NCBI GenBank assembly: GCA_002385465.1
Contig: DGDN01000037.1
Span: 1 to 14,639 of the forward strand
DNA length: 14,639 bases
DNA from: Candidatus Fermentithermobacillaceae bacterium UBA3951
Lineage (GTDB): Bacteria; Bacillota; Sulfobacillia; Fermentithermobacillales; Fermentithermobacillaceae
Direction of reading: 5' to 3'
Within the stretch, counting starts at the first letter, position 1; every line of letters starts with the position of its first letter. This document shows, one piece after another, positions 1-5,801 of the stretch. The position numbers were made by a program, and so were the translations under genes. The notes below the pieces were generated by a model. The model had not been told where the DNA came from. It was given only the letters and a program-made list of their open reading frames with translations, and made no database searches.

Positions 1-717
1 GTACACGCTGCATACAATCTGGTCGCCTTTGGGTGACATGGCGACCACGGATATGCCGTAGTACATGGGGAGGTCGTCGCGAATCAGGCGGTAGCTCTTG
101 GACTCAAGGTCGAACTCTGCAAATTGCCCGGCTATGCGCATGTATATCTTGCCGCCTTCCGCCAGTACCGCCTCCTCAATGACCTTGCCTTGTTCCGGTA
201 CATCGACATAGGAGATGAGCGAGGAGTTACCCGTCTCTATGTCGGCGGTGTAGATAGCAGTACCCCTTTTTCCCTTGTGGGGCCCTGTACCTTGCCAACC
301 GTGGATGGCGAACACGCACTCGGAATCGGAAAGCCACCCGAGGGGAAACCACTGGACGAGGTTATGGCGAGTCCAGGACGTGTCGACTTCATACAGTGAC
401 ACCGCGAGCGACACCGGGTCTTGCGTCGGATTGTCGCCACCTCCGCTGATAGGGATTGCCATCATCCTGTCCGCTCTATCACCCAGTACGGCGGCAAGGA
501 GATACTTACCGTCAGGCGATATCGAGCGGTCTTTGGACGTGGTAACAAGCTGCCCGTCAAACGAAAACTTAAGGACCTCCGCCGGCTCGAGGACGGTAAC
601 CGTCTTCGGTTCCGGCTCCTCCGGCGTTGCGCATCCCGAGAGCAGCGATAGCGTCACGCCTACGAAGACGAGAAACCGGATTGCCCTTGTGAGTCTCCAT
701 GTTGGACTTGGGTTCAT
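1..717 (-). CDS. Lipoprotein with probable beta-propeller domain, N-terminal part (runs off left edge)
   Basis: This minus-strand reading frame is open from an ATG at 717-715 to the window edge (239 codons seen), so the C-terminus is missing. The protein starts with a basic, hydrophobic signal segment ending in LLSGC (Cys29), a good lipobox, so it should be lipidated and held on the outer face of the membrane. A short Glu/Pro linker follows. The rest contains propeller-like strands: ISPDGKYLLAAV near residue 66, IYTADIETGN near 155 and VVAMSPKGDQIV near 224, resembling TolB/WD40-like blades. A purine-rich AAAGGTGG lies about 8-10 bases upstream of the ATG on the minus strand and supports this start. 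The function is unknown; a sensing, scaffold or substrate-binding role at the envelope is inference. It is transcribed away from ssrA, with no visible partner gene in the window. Confidence 0.8.
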   Translation of the reverse strand, partial: MNPSPTWRLTRAIRFLVFVGVTLSLLSGCATPEEPEPKTVTVLEPAEVLKFSFDGQLVTTSKDRSISPDGKYLLAAVLGDRADRMMAIPISGGGDNPTQDPVSLAVSLYEVDTSWTRHNLVQWFPLGWLSDSECVFAIHGWQGTGPHKGKRGTAIYTADIETGNSSLISYVDVPEQGKVIEEAVLAEGGKIYMRIAGQFAEFDLESKSYRLIRDDLPMYYGISVVAMSPKGDQIVCSVY

Positions 718-891
718 TAGGTTAACCACCTTTCACAGGGTAAGACGCCGTATTTGAGGCCGCGGTTCCTGCGTCTGTGGTCCTGTGTCGGTGGTCTGTG
801 TGCCGCTTGCAGTTGCTATCCCACAGAAATTGAGCCATCCCCCAGGATATCACGCATTTTGTGTGCTGTTTGCAGATGTAAACGGGCAAAT

Positions 892-920
892 ATGCATCAG
901 TGCGCAGGGGCTTGATGCAT
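892..920. repeat. Inverted repeat ATGCATCA / TGATGCAT
   Basis: ATGCATCA at 892-899 is followed after 13 bases by its exact reverse complement at 913-920. It sits about 175 bases upstream of the lipoprotein start codon. It could be an operator for a dimeric regulator or a short RNA hairpin. No T-run follows on either strand, so it is not an intrinsic terminator. Confidence 0.5.
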
Positions 921-1018
921 TCTGTGCGTGTTAGCAGCCGCAATCACGCATAAGGTTCACCATCCCGGAGCGGCAAACGTAAAACGCACCGTCCCTCAGT
1001 TGCGGAATGTCGGCTAGG

Positions 1019-1172
1019 GGCGGAAGGTGCGTGCGCGCGAGGTCTATACTGCAGAGCCTGGCAAGATGCTCGGAATCACAGGCGGAAGGTTCGTACGCGC
1101 GAGGCTTACTTGGACGGTCTTCCGGAGTGCTTTGGAAGCGTCCCAGAAATGGCGGAAGGTGTGTGTGCGCGC
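1019..1172. repeat. Three direct repeats upstream of ssrA
   Basis: The motif GGCGGAAGGT followed by a CG-rich purine/pyrimidine stretch occurs at 1019-1042, 1081-1104 and 1151-1172. Copies 1 and 2 differ at only two of 24 positions. Copy 3 matches over GGCGGAAGGTGYGTG and GCGCGC, then diverges. The starts are 62 and 70 bases apart, and the sequence between copies is unrelated. The last copy ends 15 bases before the -35 box of the ssrA promoter. Regularly placed copies in front of a promoter suggest protein binding sites. There are too few copies, they are too imperfect, and no cas gene is nearby, so a CRISPR array is unlikely. Confidence 0.65.
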
Positions 1173-1186
1173 AAACTACTACAAAG

Positions 1187-1215
1187 TTGTAGACGCCACA
1201 CAAACCTGTTATCAT
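1187..1215 (+). promoter_or_regulatory. Probable sigma-A promoter of ssrA
   Basis: TTGTAG at 1187-1192 and TATCAT at 1210-1215 are separated by exactly 17 bases, the ideal spacing. The expected transcription start falls at about 1222-1226, matching the first base of the mature tmRNA at 1226. Confidence 0.7.
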
Positions 1216-1225
1216 AGAGTTCCAC

Positions 1226-1573
1226 GGGGGCGACTAGGTTCGACGTAGGTAGTCGGGTTTGAGCAGCGAGCATGGGTGCCGTACCCAACAAACGGCAAAC
1301 AATTAACTGCCAACAACAGTTACGCACTGGCAGCCTAAGTAAGGCTGCCCGGTGGCCGGAGAGACTTCTCTCCTATCTCCGAGTCGCCGTCACATAGGAG
1401 AGGTACCTTCAGGGGGACGTCCGGGACCCTGTAGGGAACGGAATTCCGGGCTGGCGGACGGTGAAGCCCGCTCCGGGGCGCCACGGTCTGCGAGATGAAA
1501 TCCGGAGCTACGCTCGTAGAGACTGAAACCGGGTTATTTACGGACGAGGGTGCGATTCCCTCCGCCTCCACCA
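1226..1573 (+). ncRNA. ssrA: tmRNA (transfer-messenger RNA), one-piece, with encoded CCA
   Basis: tmRNA rescues ribosomes stalled on broken messages: charged with alanine and carried by SmpB, it enters the A site and adds a degradation tag. The 5' end GGGGGCG (1226-1232) pairs with CGCCTCC (1563-1569), with one G-U pair, followed by A and an encoded CCA (1571-1573). The 5' side continues ACTAGGTTCGACG, the conserved tmRNA D-arm sequence. The T arm is GAGGG/CCCTC with loop TGCGATT; G stands where a T (pseudouridine) is usual. The resume codon is GGC at 1294-1296 and the tag reads GKQLTANNSYALAA, stopping at TAA 1336-1338. Ending in ALAA fits ClpXP-type recognition, and a GGY resume codon after AAAC resembles the B. 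subtilis type. Length 348 is normal for the family. No T-rich terminator is seen just downstream. Confidence 0.96.
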
Positions 1574-1726
1574 ATATTCTCACCGCTTTGATACGTGACG
1601 CTTATGCCGCCAATTGACGCCGCTTCTGGTTGACCTCATCCAGTTTGCCGTAAGCCTGCGATTACCGAGGCATACTCGCGGGTGCGAGGTCTATTGCTCT
1701 CGAATTCGGGTTAAGACGATATAGGC

Positions 1727-1742
1727 GCGTTCGGAAAAACGC
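1727..1742 (+). other. Small hairpin upstream of the CAP gene
   Basis: GCGTT at 1727-1731 pairs with AACGC at 1738-1742 around a six-base loop. No T-run follows. It lies between ssrA and the CAP gene, just before a TATTAT/TATACT stretch at 1754-1762 that may be the -10 region of the CAP gene. TTCGGA at 1730-1735 is a poor -35 candidate 18 bases before TATTAT, so the promoter call is weak. Confidence 0.3.
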
Positions 1743-1807
1743 CCGCAGGCTGCTATTATACTAGTTACCAACGCCGGTAGCACTCAGAAACTGGAAGGAG
1801 GAGCAAC

Positions 1808-2425
1808 ATGAAACGCAGAGTGTTGATGGTTATTGCCCTGGCGGCATTCATGGTGTTCGGCATGGCCGGGCAGGTAATGGCGGCATCGTACCCCTGGTAC
1901 ACCCTCTATAGATACCCTTGGTACAGGTACATTCAGCCGGCCAACCCCGCTCCGACCCAGCCCGCTCCGACGAAACCCGCTCCGGCTCAACCTGCTCCGA
2001 AGCAGCCCAATCCGGCACAGCCGGCTCCTCAACCTGCGGGACTTACCGCCGAGGAGCAGCAGATGGTGAACCTGGTGAACCAGGAGCGCGCGAAGGCAGG
2101 CCTTAAGCCTCTCGCCGTAGACATGCGCCTGGTTAAGCTGGCCAGGATGAAGAGCCAGGACATGATAGACAAGAAGTACTTCAGCCACCAGTCGCCGACT
2201 TACGGTTCTCCCTTCGACATGATGAAGAGAGAAGGAATTACGTACAGGACGGCCGGGGAGAACTTGGCGGGCGCATCGACAGTGACGAGGGCCCATGAGC
2301 TCCTGATGCAGAGCGCGGGACACAGGAAGAACATCCTGAATCCGGCTTTCACCCATATAGGCATCGGCGTCGTCAAGGGTGGTCCTTACGGGACCATGTT
2401 CACCCAGATGTTCATCGGGCTCTAG
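1808..2425 (+). CDS. Secreted CAP-domain (YkwD/SCP-like) protein
   Basis: A 205-residue exported protein. Residues 1-25 are a signal peptide ending VMA|A. Residues 28-41 are strikingly aromatic, with YPWY twice. Residues 47-77 are a Pro-Ala linker of pentad type PAPxQ/K. The CAP domain covers about 79-205: it shows NxERAKAGLKPL, FSHQSPTYGSPFDMMK (His127), AGENLAG (Glu151), SAGHRKNIL (His172) and a final TQMFIG. These His/Glu residues form the typical CAP cavity. The bacterial family is abundant in spore formers (B. subtilis YkwD and relatives) and is exported, but its biochemical role is poorly known. GGAAGGAGG lies 6-7 bases before the ATG and fixes the start. The gene stands alone between ssrA and the marR operon. 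The linker and aromatic segment suggest attachment to the wall or to polysaccharide, which is inference. Confidence 0.92.
   Translation: MKRRVLMVIALAAFMVFGMAGQVMAASYPWYTLYRYPWYRYIQPANPAPTQPAPTKPAPAQPAPKQPNPAQPAPQPAGLTAEEQQMVNLVNQERAKAGLKPLAVDMRLVKLARMKSQDMIDKKYFSHQSPTYGSPFDMMKREGITYRTAGENLAGASTVTRAHELLMQSAGHRKNILNPAFTHIGIGVVKGGPYGTMFTQMFIGL
1946..2038 (+). repeat. Degenerate 15-base tandem repeat encoding the PAPxQ linker
   Basis: Within the CAP gene, about six units built on CCCGCTCCG plus two codons encode PAPTQ, PAPTK, PAPAQ, PAPKQ, PNPAQ and PAPQP. Codons vary between units, so the array is old or under protein-level selection rather than freshly expanded. Such linkers typically span the cell wall. 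Confidence 0.75.
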
Positions 2426-2442
2426 AAAATAGGTCCGGACAG

Positions 2443-2531
2443 CTCTCGTTGGAGAGTAGAACGCGACTTAGGTACTCAAAGGATCTTCGCTCCAGGGGGC
2501 TAAAGGCCGCCCGAAGGGCGGAGGTCCTTTG
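2443..2531 (+). other. Hairpin-rich 3' region of the CAP gene, possible terminator or structured RNA
   Basis: Several complementary segments are packed here: CTCTC 2443-2447 with GAGAG 2452-2456; alternatively TGGAG 2450-2454 with CTCCA 2490-2494; CAAAGGA 2477-2483 with TCCTTTG 2525-2531; and, inside it, CCGCCC 2507-2512 with GGGCGG 2516-2521 around a GAA loop. The last two nest into one long arm. Only a weak pyrimidine run follows, so it is a poor intrinsic terminator, although it is the only candidate after the CAP gene. The marR promoter lies downstream of it. Confidence 0.45.
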
Positions 2532-2580
2532 CCATTTCCAACTACCTGTTACAAACTCAGGGAAGAACCACATAGGTTTC

Positions 2581-2610
2581 TTGACGGGGTCCACCAGGAA
2601 GACGTATCCT
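2581..2610 (+). promoter_or_regulatory. Probable sigma-A promoter of the marR-rph operon
   Basis: TTGACG at 2581-2586 and TATCCT at 2605-2610 are 18 bases apart. Transcription would start near 2617, about 45 bases before the marR start codon. No clear palindromic MarR operator is visible around it. Confidence 0.6.
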
Positions 2611-2660
2611 ATTAAGTGATGAGTCTGGCTTGCCCTTTGTGTGGTTAGGAGGTGCTGTCG

Positions 2661-3116
2661 ATGCCCGACGGCATGGATGATGCGGTAACCAAGGTCGAGA
2701 GATTACTCCGCCGTGTCTCCTTTATAGTCAAGAAGCGCGGGCGCGATATTCTGGTCGACTTTGGGATAACGAACCCGCAGTTCAATGCTCTCTTGGTTTT
2801 GCGGGAGAATCCCAACATCACAATGGGCGAGCTCTGCGACAAGCTCTTCTTGGCATGTTCAACGGCTACGGACCTTGTGGACAGGATGGAGAAAAACGGT
2901 TTCTTGGAGAGGAAGCGAGACACCCAGGACAGGCGGGTGATCCGGCTTTCGATTTCTGAAATGGGCAACCGAGTAATCTCTGAGGTGGTAGCAGCCAGAA
3001 GGCGGTATGTATCGTCTATACTGGAGAAGCTCACCGAAGAGGAGATAAACCAGCTGGCCCAGTCGCTGGACCGGCTTCACTCCCTGATGTTTCAGGAGAA
3101 AGTCACTACTTCCTGA
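2661..3116 (+). CDS. MarR-family transcriptional regulator
   Basis: A 151-residue winged-helix regulator. The chosen start is ATG 2661, because AGGAGG at 2648-2653 sits seven bases before it; an in-frame GTG at 2652 overlaps the ribosome binding site and is rejected. The protein has an N-terminal dimerisation helix (VERLLRRVSFIVKKRG), then PQFNALLVLRENPNITMGEL, the recognition region CSTATDLVDRMEKNGFLERK, and the wing DTQDRRVIRLSIS, the classic MarR D-x-R/D-R-R motif. C-terminal helices complete the dimer interface. MarR proteins bind as dimers to palindromes, often in their own promoter, and release DNA on binding a ligand or on oxidation. It is the first gene of an operon with a UPF0316 protein and rph. 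Its ligand and targets cannot be read from the sequence; autoregulation of this operon is a reasonable guess. Confidence 0.93.
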   Translation: MPDGMDDAVTKVERLLRRVSFIVKKRGRDILVDFGITNPQFNALLVLRENPNITMGELCDKLFLACSTATDLVDRMEKNGFLERKRDTQDRRVIRLSISEMGNRVISEVVAARRRYVSSILEKLTEEEINQLAQSLDRLHSLMFQEKVTTS

Positions 3117-3148
3117 CTCAGGGCGCTATACCAACGATCAAAGAGAAC

Positions 3149-3170
3149 GGCGCACCTCCGGGGTTGCGCC
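3149..3170 (+). other. Hairpin between marR and the UPF0316 gene
   Basis: GGCGCA at 3149-3154 pairs with TGCGCC at 3165-3170 across a ten-base loop, ending 11 bases before the next ribosome binding site. No T-run follows, so it is not an ordinary terminator. It could be an mRNA processing or stability element that lets marR and the downstream genes be expressed at different levels. Confidence 0.45.
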
Positions 3171-3195
3171 GCCTGTGTTCAGGGAGGGGTATCCG

Positions 3196-3717
3196 GTGTT
3201 CGCGGTGGAGTACTTGTTCATCTTTCTGGCCCGCATTTGCGATGTCAGCCTTGCTACAGTTCGCATGCTCCTTGTGCTTAGGGGACGCAGGTATCCTGCC
3301 GCCTGCATCGGTCTTGTTGAGGCGAGTGTCTATGTGGGAGCCCTCTCCCGGGTGATGAAGAACATAGATGACCCCTGGAAGATACTCGCTTACGGAATGG
3401 GTTTTGCCTCCGGCACCATAATCGGCAGCGTTATAGAAGAGAGACTTGCCATCGGACACGTTGCGCTTCAAGTCATACCGGCCGAAGGTATGGCCGAAGA
3501 GCTGTTGTCGGTCCTTCGCACGGCCGGTTACGGGGTAACCGTCTTACAGGGCAGGGGGATGACCGGACCCAAAGAGATCCTTCTCGTTTCGACGGATAGA
3601 AAGACTCTGCCCCGGCTAAGTTCCATAATTGAGGAGTTCGCGCCGGACAGCTTTGTTACCGTCCTTGAGACCCGAAGCGTTCAAGGCGGGATATTTCCTT
3701 ACAGACGCCTTAAGTAA
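3196..3717 (+). CDS. UPF0316 membrane protein (DUF5698 plus DUF2179)
   Basis: I choose GTG 3196, giving 173 residues starting MFAVEYLFIFLARICDVSLAT. GGGAGGGG at 3182-3189 is six bases upstream; the longer frame from GTG 3175 has no ribosome binding site. The first 80 residues form about three membrane segments, with the family motif ARICDVSLATVRMLLVLRGRR and a Gly-rich helix YGMGFASGTIIGSVIEERLA. The C-terminal part (about 90-165) is a soluble alpha/beta DUF2179 domain, including LRTAGYGVTVLQGRGMTGPKEI. The family is common in Bacillota and its function is unknown. DUF2179 domains also occur at the C-terminus of YitT-type membrane proteins, so a sensor or small-molecule-binding role is often suspected. 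It sits between a regulator and rph in the same operon. Confidence 0.88.
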   Translation: MFAVEYLFIFLARICDVSLATVRMLLVLRGRRYPAACIGLVEASVYVGALSRVMKNIDDPWKILAYGMGFASGTIIGSVIEERLAIGHVALQVIPAEGMAEELLSVLRTAGYGVTVLQGRGMTGPKEILLVSTDRKTLPRLSSIIEEFAPDSFVTVLETRSVQGGIFPYRRLK

Positions 3718-3740
3718 CCTCAAGTGAAAGGGTGGACACG

Positions 3741-4517
3741 TTGCGAGCTGACGGAAGAGCGCCGGATGAGATCAGGCCTACCAGGATAACTCCCGGATAC
3801 CTCAAGTTTCCTCAAGGATCTTGCCTTATTGAATGCGGGGATACCAGGGTCATATGCACTGCGATGGTAGAGGATAAGGTCCCTCCGTTCGTCAAAGGGA
3901 CCGGTTCGGGATGGATAACGGCCGAGTACTCAATGCTGCCGGGAGCTACCGCGACCAGGTCGGCCCGAGAAGTGTCCCGCGGCAGGCCGGGAGGCAGGAC
4001 GGTTGAGATCCAGCGCCTGATCGGAAGGAGTCTTAGGGCAGCCGTGGACCTATCGGCCGTCGGCGAGAGGACGTTCTGGATAGACTGCGACGTGATACAG
4101 GCAGACGGGGGCACCCGGACGGCATCGGTGACCGGCGGCTTTGTGGCACTCGTGTTGGCCTTGAATGCGGTTGCCGAAAAGGAAGGCTGGCCGGTATTCC
4201 CGGCAGTTGATTACATAGCAGCCATAAGCGTGGGCGTTGTAAACGGAACCCCGGTGGTCGATCTTCCCTATACCGAGGACTTTACCGCAGAAGTAGATAT
4301 GAACGTCGTAATGACCGGGAAAGGCGAGTTCATAGAAGTGCAAGGGACCGGCGAGCACGCTCCTTTCAGTAAAGACCGGCTGCATGATCTCTTGGCGCTT
4401 GCCGAGGGCGGTATCCGAAAGCTTATGACCATCCAGAAAGAGGCCCTGGGCCCAATCGCGGACAAGATCGGGACGCATGTCCGTCAGGGAGAAGGCTCTA
4501 GCCCACTTGGAGTGTAA
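3741..4517 (+). CDS. rph: Ribonuclease PH, TTG start
   Basis: RNase PH trims 3' ends of tRNA precursors by phosphorolysis, releasing nucleoside diphosphates, and acts as a ring-shaped hexamer in the cytoplasm. The protein is 258 residues, usual for the family. It matches along its whole length: MRADGRAPDEIRPTRI, GDTRVICTAMVEDKVPPF, GSGWITAEYSMLPGAT, GGRTVEIQRLIGRSLRA, ERTFWIDCDVIQADGGTRTA, then AEVDMNVVMTGKGEFIEVQGTGE. The phosphate-binding region around GGRT and the conserved acidic residues of CDVIQADGG and AEVDMNV are intact. I prefer TTG 3741 over GTG 3732: family members begin MRxDGR, and AAAGGGTGG ends five bases before the TTG, whereas the GTG has no spacer. In B. subtilis the same neighbours follow (ysnA, ysnB), so this is an operon with the next two genes. 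Confidence 0.97.
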   Translation: MRADGRAPDEIRPTRITPGYLKFPQGSCLIECGDTRVICTAMVEDKVPPFVKGTGSGWITAEYSMLPGATATRSAREVSRGRPGGRTVEIQRLIGRSLRAAVDLSAVGERTFWIDCDVIQADGGTRTASVTGGFVALVLALNAVAEKEGWPVFPAVDYIAAISVGVVNGTPVVDLPYTEDFTAEVDMNVVMTGKGEFIEVQGTGEHAPFSKDRLHDLLALAEGGIRKLMTIQKEALGPIADKIGTHVRQGEGSSPLGV

Positions 4518-4522
4518 GTGCA

Positions 4523-5173
4523 ATGAAGACAGCTCTATCGCTCGTGCTTGCCACAAGAAACCCGGGGAAAATAAGGGAGTTTGAGCGGCTTTTCAGGTCG
4601 CTTGACCCCGAGACCGAGTGGCGCTTTGTCGGTCTCACAGATTTCCAGGTACCTGATGTTCAGGAAACGGGGGAGACTTTCGCTGAGAACGCTCGTCAGA
4701 AAGCAGTTCACGCCGCAGCCCACACAGGCCTTGTCTGCCTTGGAGAAGACTCTGGACTCGAAGTTGACTACCTGGGCGGGCAGCCGGGGGTGAAGTCCCA
4801 CAGGTTTTCTTCTTCAGGCGATGACCACGACAACAACGAGCTCTTGCTCCAACGTCTCCAAGGTGTCCCTCGTGAGCTCAGGACGGCCAGGTACCGCTGC
4901 GCCATTTCGGTGGCATCGCCGGGAGAGGTCCTCGTGAGCGGCCTGGGGACCGTCGAGGGGTTGATTGCCGAAGAATACCGCGGGGAGAACGGATTTGGGT
5001 ACGACCCCCTCTTCTTCTCTCTCGAGCTGGGAAAGACTCTCGGCGAGGCTTCAGATCTCGAGAAGGATTCGGTGAGCCATAGACGAAAAGCGCTGGAGGC
5101 GATCTTGCCCGGACTCAAAAGCAGGCTTCTTCAAATGGACTCGGGTTCAAAGGAAGAAGGATGTCCTTGCTAA
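4523..5173 (+). CDS. rdgB: XTP/dITP diphosphatase (RdgB/HAM1 family)
   Basis: This enzyme hydrolyses non-canonical purine triphosphates (ITP, dITP, XTP) to monophosphate and pyrophosphate, keeping deaminated bases out of DNA and RNA. At 216 residues it is slightly longer than E. coli RdgB. The motifs are all present: LATRNPGKIREF near residue 9, GETFAENARQKA near 51, EDSGLEVDYLGGQPGVKSHRFS near 74, GENGFGYDPLFF near 154 and SHRRKALE near 184. Glu and Asp residues in the EDSGL segment bind the metal; the FGYDP loop and the SHR motif recognise the base. Only five bases separate it from the rph stop, so the two are co-transcribed and probably translationally coupled. The last 13 bases overlap the next gene. 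Confidence 0.97.
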   Translation: MKTALSLVLATRNPGKIREFERLFRSLDPETEWRFVGLTDFQVPDVQETGETFAENARQKAVHAAAHTGLVCLGEDSGLEVDYLGGQPGVKSHRFSSSGDDHDNNELLLQRLQGVPRELRTARYRCAISVASPGEVLVSGLGTVEGLIAEEYRGENGFGYDPLFFSLELGKTLGEASDLEKDSVSHRRKALEAILPGLKSRLLQMDSGSKEEGCPC

Positions 5174-5649
5174 TCGGAGTGATTTCGGATACGCACGGAG
5201 ACTTACGCCGTCTGGAGGCGTGCATGAAGTCGATGCCGGACGTCGAATTGCTCCTTCATGCCGGTGACTTCTACGAAGACGCTCAGAAGGTTTGCGCCTC
5301 TTCGGGGCTGAAGGTCGTTGCAGTAACCGGTAACTGCGACTACATGGTCAAGGGACCTTCTGAAGAGATGCTGGCCGTAGGGCCCAAGCGGATCTACCTG
5401 ACGCACGGCCACCTCTATCACGTCAAGCGGGACCTTTCACTGCTCGTTCAGCGTTCCAAGGCGCTTGGTGTAGATGTGACCGTCTTTGGGCATACCCATG
5501 TCCCAACGGTATTTAGAAGGGAAGGCATTCTGTTTGTGAATCCGGGTAGCCTGCATAGTCCGCGTGAAGCCGAAGCCTCATATGCGGTTTTGGAGATCAC
5601 AAGAAGTGGCATTGCGGCCAGGATATGTCCCCTCAGGCTCCCCGCGTGA
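5161..5649 (+). CDS. YfcE/MJ0936-type metallophosphoesterase (YsnB-like)
   Basis: A 162-residue small calcineurin-like phosphodiesterase. The metal-binding motifs come in order: SDTHGD (residues 9-14), HAGDFYED (33-40), TGNCDY (56-61), LTHGHLY (80-86) and FGHTHVPT (109-116), then NPGSLHSPR, all family signatures. Two metal ions, usually manganese, would activate water to cleave phosphodiesters. E. coli YfcE and archaeal MJ0936 act on model phosphodiesters, but the natural substrate is unknown. The ATG lies inside the end of rdgB, with GGAAGAAGG directly before it, and gives a 13-base overlap. It is the last gene of the operon; a strong terminator follows at 5778. Confidence 0.93.
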   Translation: MSLLIGVISDTHGDLRRLEACMKSMPDVELLLHAGDFYEDAQKVCASSGLKVVAVTGNCDYMVKGPSEEMLAVGPKRIYLTHGHLYHVKRDLSLLVQRSKALGVDVTVFGHTHVPTVFRREGILFVNPGSLHSPREAEASYAVLEITRSGIAARICPLRLPA

Positions 5650-5731
5650 CCTCAAGCACTCCTTATTTTGCGAAAAACCGCCGATTACTGCTCCTTTGAT
5701 CCTCAAATTCGGGCGGATACTGTCGATTCAT

Positions 5732-5737
5732 TATAAT
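5732..5737 (+). promoter_or_regulatory. TATAAT -10 box, possible promoter
   Basis: A perfect consensus -10 hexamer stands in otherwise non-coding DNA. The -35 region is poor and there is no TG extension, so strength is doubtful. Transcription would begin within the inverted repeat at 5738-5762 and meet a terminator about 55 bases later. Confidence 0.35.
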
Positions 5738-5762
5738 GTGTACCTGGCTCCCCCCGGTACAC
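5738..5762. repeat. Inverted repeat GTGTACC / GGTACAC
   Basis: Two seven-base arms (5738-5744 and 5756-5762) flank an 11-base C-rich centre. It touches the TATAAT box, so it could be an operator over the transcription start, or the first hairpin of a short RNA. Confidence 0.55.
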
Positions 5763-5777
5763 AAGGTTGCAAACTGC

Positions 5778-5801
5778 GCCCCCATGCGGGGCCATTTTTT
5801 T
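5778..5801 (+). terminator. Intrinsic terminator of the rph operon
   Basis: GCCCC (5778-5782) pairs with GGGGC (5788-5792), and a run of seven T follows at 5795-5801. An alternative, longer pairing of TGGC and CCC at 5745-5752 with GGGGCCA at 5788-5794 would also end at the T-run. Either structure should stop transcription from the yfcE side. Confidence 0.8.

Larger units (their letters stand above)
718..1186. other. Long intergenic region with repeats, no convincing gene
   Basis: About 470 bases separate the lipoprotein start from the ssrA promoter. Short open frames exist on both strands, but they lack good ribosome binding sites and family resemblance, and I judge them chance. The left half holds inverted repeats: TCTGTGG at 774-780 with CCACAGA at 821-827, and ATGCATCA at 892-899 with TGATGCAT at 913-920. 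The right half holds three direct repeats (listed separately). The promoter of the lipoprotein must lie here on the minus strand, but I cannot pick it out. Confidence 0.6.

Noticed and set aside
722..943. 73-codon minus-strand reading frame
   Set aside because: No ribosome binding site, odd composition, and it overlaps the repeat cluster; more likely chance.
1019..1172. Possible short CRISPR array
   Set aside because: Only three copies, imperfect, with gaps of 38 and 46 bases, a third copy that diverges at its end, and no cas gene in the window.
931..1215. 94-codon minus-strand frame over the direct repeats
   Set aside because: Its apparent internal repeats (THLPP) are just the translated DNA repeats; there is no start signal and it crosses the ssrA promoter.
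1784..2356. 190-codon minus-strand frame opposite the CAP gene
   Set aside because: Shadow of the strongly supported CAP gene; its Arg/Ser-rich repeats mirror the proline linker.
2450..2494. THF-type riboswitch, suggested by GGAGAGTAGA and a closing GCTCCA
   Set aside because: Only the ends resemble that riboswitch; the element is about half the expected length, the conserved core is missing, and the downstream genes are not folate genes.
4050..4556. 168-codon minus-strand frame opposite rph
   Set aside because: rph is certain on the plus strand across its full length; this is a shadow.
5745..5794. Antiterminator/terminator switch before the kinase
   Set aside because: The alternative pairing of TGGC-CCC with GGGGCCA would itself end at the T-run, so both folds terminate and there is no switch.
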